This document shows, in pieces, positions 5,915-7,394 of a DNA stretch of 7,394 nucleotides; the stretch's first letter is position 1; every line of letters begins with the position of its first letter. The DNA comes from DATDYW01 sp044375695. Lineage in GTDB: Bacteria > Patescibacteriota > Minisyncoccia > Phycocordibacterales > JAACPR01. Below the pieces are notes generated by a model, which saw only the letters and a list, made by a program, of their open reading frames with translations, searched no databases and was not told the DNA's origin. Made by a program: the position numbers and the translations under genes. The stretch is taken from NCBI GenBank assembly GCA_044375695.1, contig JBILMG010000036.1:1-7394 (forward strand), written 5' to 3'.

Positions 5915-5976
5915 CCCCGCAACACGCAAAGGAAAAACCGCCCACGTGGGCGGTTTTTCCTTTGCGTGTTGCGGGG
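5915..5976 (+). repeat. Second perfect palindrome built on the tRNA-end sequence (terminator-like)
   Basis: Positions 5915-5945 are the exact reverse complement of 5946-5976 (31 + 31 nt, centre ACGT). The arm starts with CCCCGCAACA, the same 10 nt as the tRNA 3' end region (5690-5699), then diverges from the first palindrome while staying perfectly self-complementary. The inner GGAAAAACCGCCC/GGGCGGTTTTTCC resembles a bidirectional terminator. No complete tRNA precedes it. Confidence 0.85.
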
Positions 5977-5998
5977 GGCTTTCCGTGTGGAATTGAAC
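5967..5998 (-). repeat. Inverted partial copy of the tRNA-fMet 3' half, second copy
   Basis: TGTTGCGGGG (5967-5976), GGCTTTCC (5977-5984) and GTGTGGAATTGAAC (5985-5998) repeat the first inverted copy, but only half of the inserted GGAAAGC hairpin is present. The motif TTTCCGTGTGGAATTGAACGG is identical in both copies. Confidence 0.7.
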
Positions 5999-6057
5999 GG
6001 CCGCAGCCTTACCGTGAGCGGCCGAGCGTAACGAGGCGCAGAGCGGAGGCGAGGCGG

Positions 6058-6133
6058 GGTCGCGAACACTTAGCCGTTTGGCGCTCTGGCGACTGAATCA
6101 AGGAGCGCCAAAAAGCTTAGTGACTCGTGACTC
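6058..6133 (+). repeat. Structured repeat hairpin, copy B
   Basis: The left outer arm (6058-6073) and left inner arm (6074-6086) are identical to copy A. The right inner arm begins GAGCGCCAAA (from 6103) and the right outer arm is CTTAGTGACTCGTGACT (6116-6132). The loop differs from copy A. Copy B starts 226 bp after copy A, in the same orientation. Confidence 0.8.
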
Positions 6134-6171
6134 AATTCCTGCCCGCGAGCGCTCAGGCTTTTGGAATCCGT

Positions 6172-6200
6172 AAAAAAGAAAATCCCCGCGTTGAGCGGGG
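6172..6200 (-). terminator. Rho-independent terminator of the SPFH gene
   Basis: On the minus strand CCCCGC (6200-6195), a 5-nt loop and GCGGGG (6189-6184) form a stem, followed by ATTTTCTTTTTT (6183-6172). It begins 7 nt past the SPFH stop codon. Confidence 0.88.
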
Positions 6201-6206
6201 CGGTAG

Positions 6207-6971
6207 CTATTCTTGGTCTGCGTCTCGTGGGTGCGTCTGCGAGCCCCTGGCAACGGCGTCTGCGATGGCTCTGGTGTTGACCCCGGCGTTGAGCTCGGTC
6301 GGGACGCTCACCGTCAGCGGCACCCCCACCAGGACGGCGGCCAGGTTGGGGCCTACCGCCTGTATCGAGAGATCGTGCTTGCGGAGGCCGTCGAACAGTC
6401 CTTGCAGCTTCATGCTCACGCTGAGCTCTGCGTTGATGAGGTTCGCGGTTTCTGGGGTCGGCGCGCATTCGGGCAGACTCAGCTGAAGAATTTCGATGCC
6501 CCAGCTCTTCGCCCGCTCCTCGACCCGCTTCTTGAGCTTCTCCGACATGTCGGCCGCGGCGCGCAGGTCTTGGTGGTTTAGGTGCTCGAGCTCTTCTTTG
6601 ATTGCGGTCATGCACAGATCGTCGATCGAGCTGTTCAGGTCCGAGATTTCGAAGAGCGCGTTGTACACGTCGACAACCCTGAAGATGACCATGCCGGCGA
6701 CGCGGTACACGAGGCCGTCTTTGAGCGTGATCCGCTGCTCGGGGAAGCGGTAGCTCTGCTGCCGCACGTGGTGCGACACGATGCTCTCGACGAAGGGGAT
6801 TATCAGGGTGAATCCCGGCTCGAAGATTTTGGGTTTTCCGTCGGGCGTTTTAATCACGCGGCCGAACCGGAGCTTCACGCCGCGCTCGCCTTCGCGGACA
6901 AATTTGAACGCCTTAAAGGCGCCGGTCAAAGTGGCAATGATTGGAACTAGGGTTTCGTAGGGTATGTCCAT
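6207..6971 (-). CDS. SPFH/band 7 (stomatin/prohibitin-type) protein
   Basis: 254 residues. A weakly hydrophobic N-terminus (about 5-24, LVPIIATLTGAFKAFKFV) could be a membrane anchor or peripheral hairpin. The SPFH core follows: VREGERGVKLRFGRVI (25-40), EPGFTLIIPFVESI (51-64), RQQSYRFPEQRITLKDG (70-86), an antiparallel strand with YRVAGMVIFRVVDVYNAL (89-106), then helix and strand to GIEILQLSLPECAPT (158-172). SPFH proteins oligomerise into rings or scaffolds on membranes and often govern membrane proteases or domain organisation. This one is short: after the core there is only about 80 residues and no long coiled coil like that of flotillins. The sole in-frame ATG at the start of the fold is used; no Shine-Dalgarno is visible before it. 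The gene is monocistronic, with its own promoter and terminator, and lies between inverted pairs of structured repeats. Its partner is unknown. Confidence 0.92.
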   Translation of the reverse strand: MDIPYETLVPIIATLTGAFKAFKFVREGERGVKLRFGRVIKTPDGKPKIFEPGFTLIIPFVESIVSHHVRQQSYRFPEQRITLKDGLVYRVAGMVIFRVVDVYNALFEISDLNSSIDDLCMTAIKEELEHLNHQDLRAAADMSEKLKKRVEERAKSWGIEILQLSLPECAPTPETANLINAELSVSMKLQGLFDGLRKHDLSIQAVGPNLAAVLVGVPLTVSVPTELNAGVNTRAIADAVARGSQTHPRDADQE

Positions 6972-6990
6972 AGGTATTTAATTTTGAACG

Positions 6991-7005
6991 CAGAGCGACG
7001 CTCTG
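6991..7005 (-). other. Small hairpin in the SPFH 5' leader
   Basis: CAGAGC (6991-6996) and GCTCTG (7000-7005) form a 6-bp stem with a 3-nt loop. It lies about 20 nt upstream of the SPFH start, inside the predicted transcript. It might affect translation or stability; nothing more can be said. Confidence 0.45.
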
Positions 7006-7010
7006 TCGGG

Positions 7011-7039
7011 AAACTATGCCCTATCACTTCCAAGGTCAA
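7011..7039 (-). promoter_or_regulatory. Predicted promoter of the SPFH gene
   Basis: On the minus strand TTGACC (7039-7034) is followed after exactly 17 bp by TAGTTT (7016-7011). The -35 matches 5/6 and the -10 only 3/6. The leader would be about 30-35 nt. It lies between an upstream terminator hairpin and the gene, which fits a self-contained unit. Confidence 0.42.
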
Positions 7040-7066
7040 TTCCCGCCAATTTAGCTTAGGGAAATT

Positions 7067-7102
7067 AAGAGCGCGCCGCCCAGCCGGGCGGCGCGCTCTT
7101 TT
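7067..7102. terminator. Strong GC-rich bidirectional terminator hairpin
   Basis: AAGAGCGCGCCGCCC (7067-7081) pairs perfectly with GGGCGGCGCGCTCTT (7086-7100), loop AGCC. TTTT follows on the plus strand (7099-7102) and an A/T-rich tail (AATTT) on the minus strand. No plus-strand gene precedes it, so its likely role is to stop minus-strand transcription arriving from beyond the right edge and insulate the SPFH promoter. Confidence 0.75.
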
Positions 7103-7124
7103 GTTGGTCCCGGGAGCTGACCTC

Positions 7125-7197
7125 GGTCACGAATCACTAAGTCTTTCGGAATCCTCTGTTTGTCGAACGGATTCTGAAAGCCTAAGTGTTCGCGACC
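7125..7197 (-). repeat. Structured repeat hairpin, copy C (inverted relative to A and B)
   Basis: The outer arms GGTCACGAATCACTAAG (7125-7141) and CTAAGTGTTCGCGACC (7182-7197) are the reverse complement of the A/B arms and pair with one bulged T. The inner stem is copy-specific: CTTTCGGAATCC (7143-7154) with GGATTCTGAAAG (7169-7180), one G-T wobble, loop 14 nt ending TCGAAC. A GC-rich hairpin follows (7208-7215 with 7219-7226), then ATCGCTGCGGCTTTCC. Confidence 0.8.
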
Positions 7198-7251
7198 CCG
7201 GCTCGCGGCCGTTGGCCGCCAACGGCATCGCTGCGGCTTTCCCCCGGCCTC

Positions 7252-7325
7252 GGTCACGGGTTACTAAGTTTTTTGCCAGCCTTTGATTTCTCGAACGGCT
7301 GGCAAAAACCCAAGTACCCGCGACC
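7252..7325 (-). repeat. Structured repeat hairpin, copy D (inverted relative to A and B)
   Basis: The outer arms are GGTCACGGGTTACTAAG (7252-7268) and CAAGTACCCGCGACC (7311-7325). Compared with copy C, both arms changed together (GAA to GGG facing TTC to CCC; CAC to TAC facing GTG to GTA), so pairing is kept with the bulged T in place. The inner stem TTTTTGCCAGCC (7270-7281) / GGCTGGCAAAAA (7297-7308) is unrelated to that of copy C but equally perfect. Confidence 0.82.
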
Positions 7326-7394
7326 CCGGCTCGCGGCCGTTTCGCTTCTCGCTACGCTCGGGTGCTCACGGCATCGCTGCGGCTTTCCACCCCA
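7326..7394. repeat. Tail of structured repeat at the window edge
   Basis: This continues copy D: CCGGCTCGCGGCCG, a longer spacer, then ATCGCTGCGGCTTTCC as after copy C, and finally CACCCCA. Its reverse complement aligns with the TTACCGTGAGC and CCGAGCGTAACGAG segments before copy B. The end TTTCCACCCC resembles the T-arm/acceptor junction of the fMet tRNA. No gene is seen in 7103-7394. Confidence 0.65.

Noticed and set aside
5606..6069. Small open frames across the repeat region on both strands
   Set aside because: They are translations of palindromes and repeat copies, with repeated peptide fragments and no ribosome sites.
5832..7325. CRISPR array
   Set aside because: The repeats are few, unevenly spaced, hairpin-based and in opposite orientations. 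There are no regular spacers and no cas genes.
5832..7325. Integron attC sites
   Set aside because: The bulged-hairpin architecture is similar, but the canonical GTTRRRY and RYYYAAC boxes are not found and no integrase or ordered cassettes are visible. Kept only as an analogy.

Overview
This window looks like a fragment of a moderately high-GC bacterial genome, most plausibly a member of the Candidate Phyla Radiation (Patescibacteria, Parcubacteria-like). The placement rests on weak but concordant signs: a GatCAB amidotransferase, small single-gene units each with its own promoter and terminator, starts with little or no Shine-Dalgarno sequence, a tRNA without an encoded CCA, and a two-TM protein with an SH3-like domain and a C-terminal HEPN domain of a type I associate with Parcubacteria. 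There is no rRNA or other strong marker, so the placement is inference.

Layout. 1-120 is the 3' end of gatC and 130-1548 is gatA, together part of the tRNA-dependent amidotransferase operon. 1701-4223 encodes an 840-residue homologue of eukaryotic major vault protein (MVP). It covers the whole MVP architecture: N-terminal vault repeats, an SPFH-like shoulder, a long Ala/Glu/Lys cap helix and a short cap-ring tail. It has its own promoter (TTGACA-17-TAAAAG) and a strong terminator. 4346-5440 encodes a membrane protein with two TM segments, an SH3-like domain and a C-terminal HEPN domain with an intact RNxxxH motif. 5627-5697 is an initiator tRNA (fMet). 6207-6971 on the minus strand encodes a short SPFH/band 7 protein with its own promoter and terminator.

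The rest, about 5690-6140 and 7100-7394, carries no convincing gene. It is a dense field of palindromes and structured repeats. The tRNA 3' end lies inside a 29-bp perfect palindrome. A second palindrome downstream is built on the same tRNA-end sequence. Four copies of a bulged, about 75-nt hairpin occur as two direct pairs, one pair on each side of the SPFH gene and in opposite orientation. The conserved outer stem shows compensatory changes between copies. The right end of the window lies in this repeat.

How the parts relate. gatCA and tRNA-fMet are translation genes. The MVP-like protein is predicted to self-assemble into a barrel-shaped particle. The standalone SPFH protein shares the fold family of the MVP shoulder, but nothing in the sequence proves they interact. 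The HEPN gene follows the vault gene on the same strand but is separated by a terminator, so it is a neighbour and not a demonstrated operon partner. The vault gene and the tRNA-associated structured repeats are the two items most worth following up.
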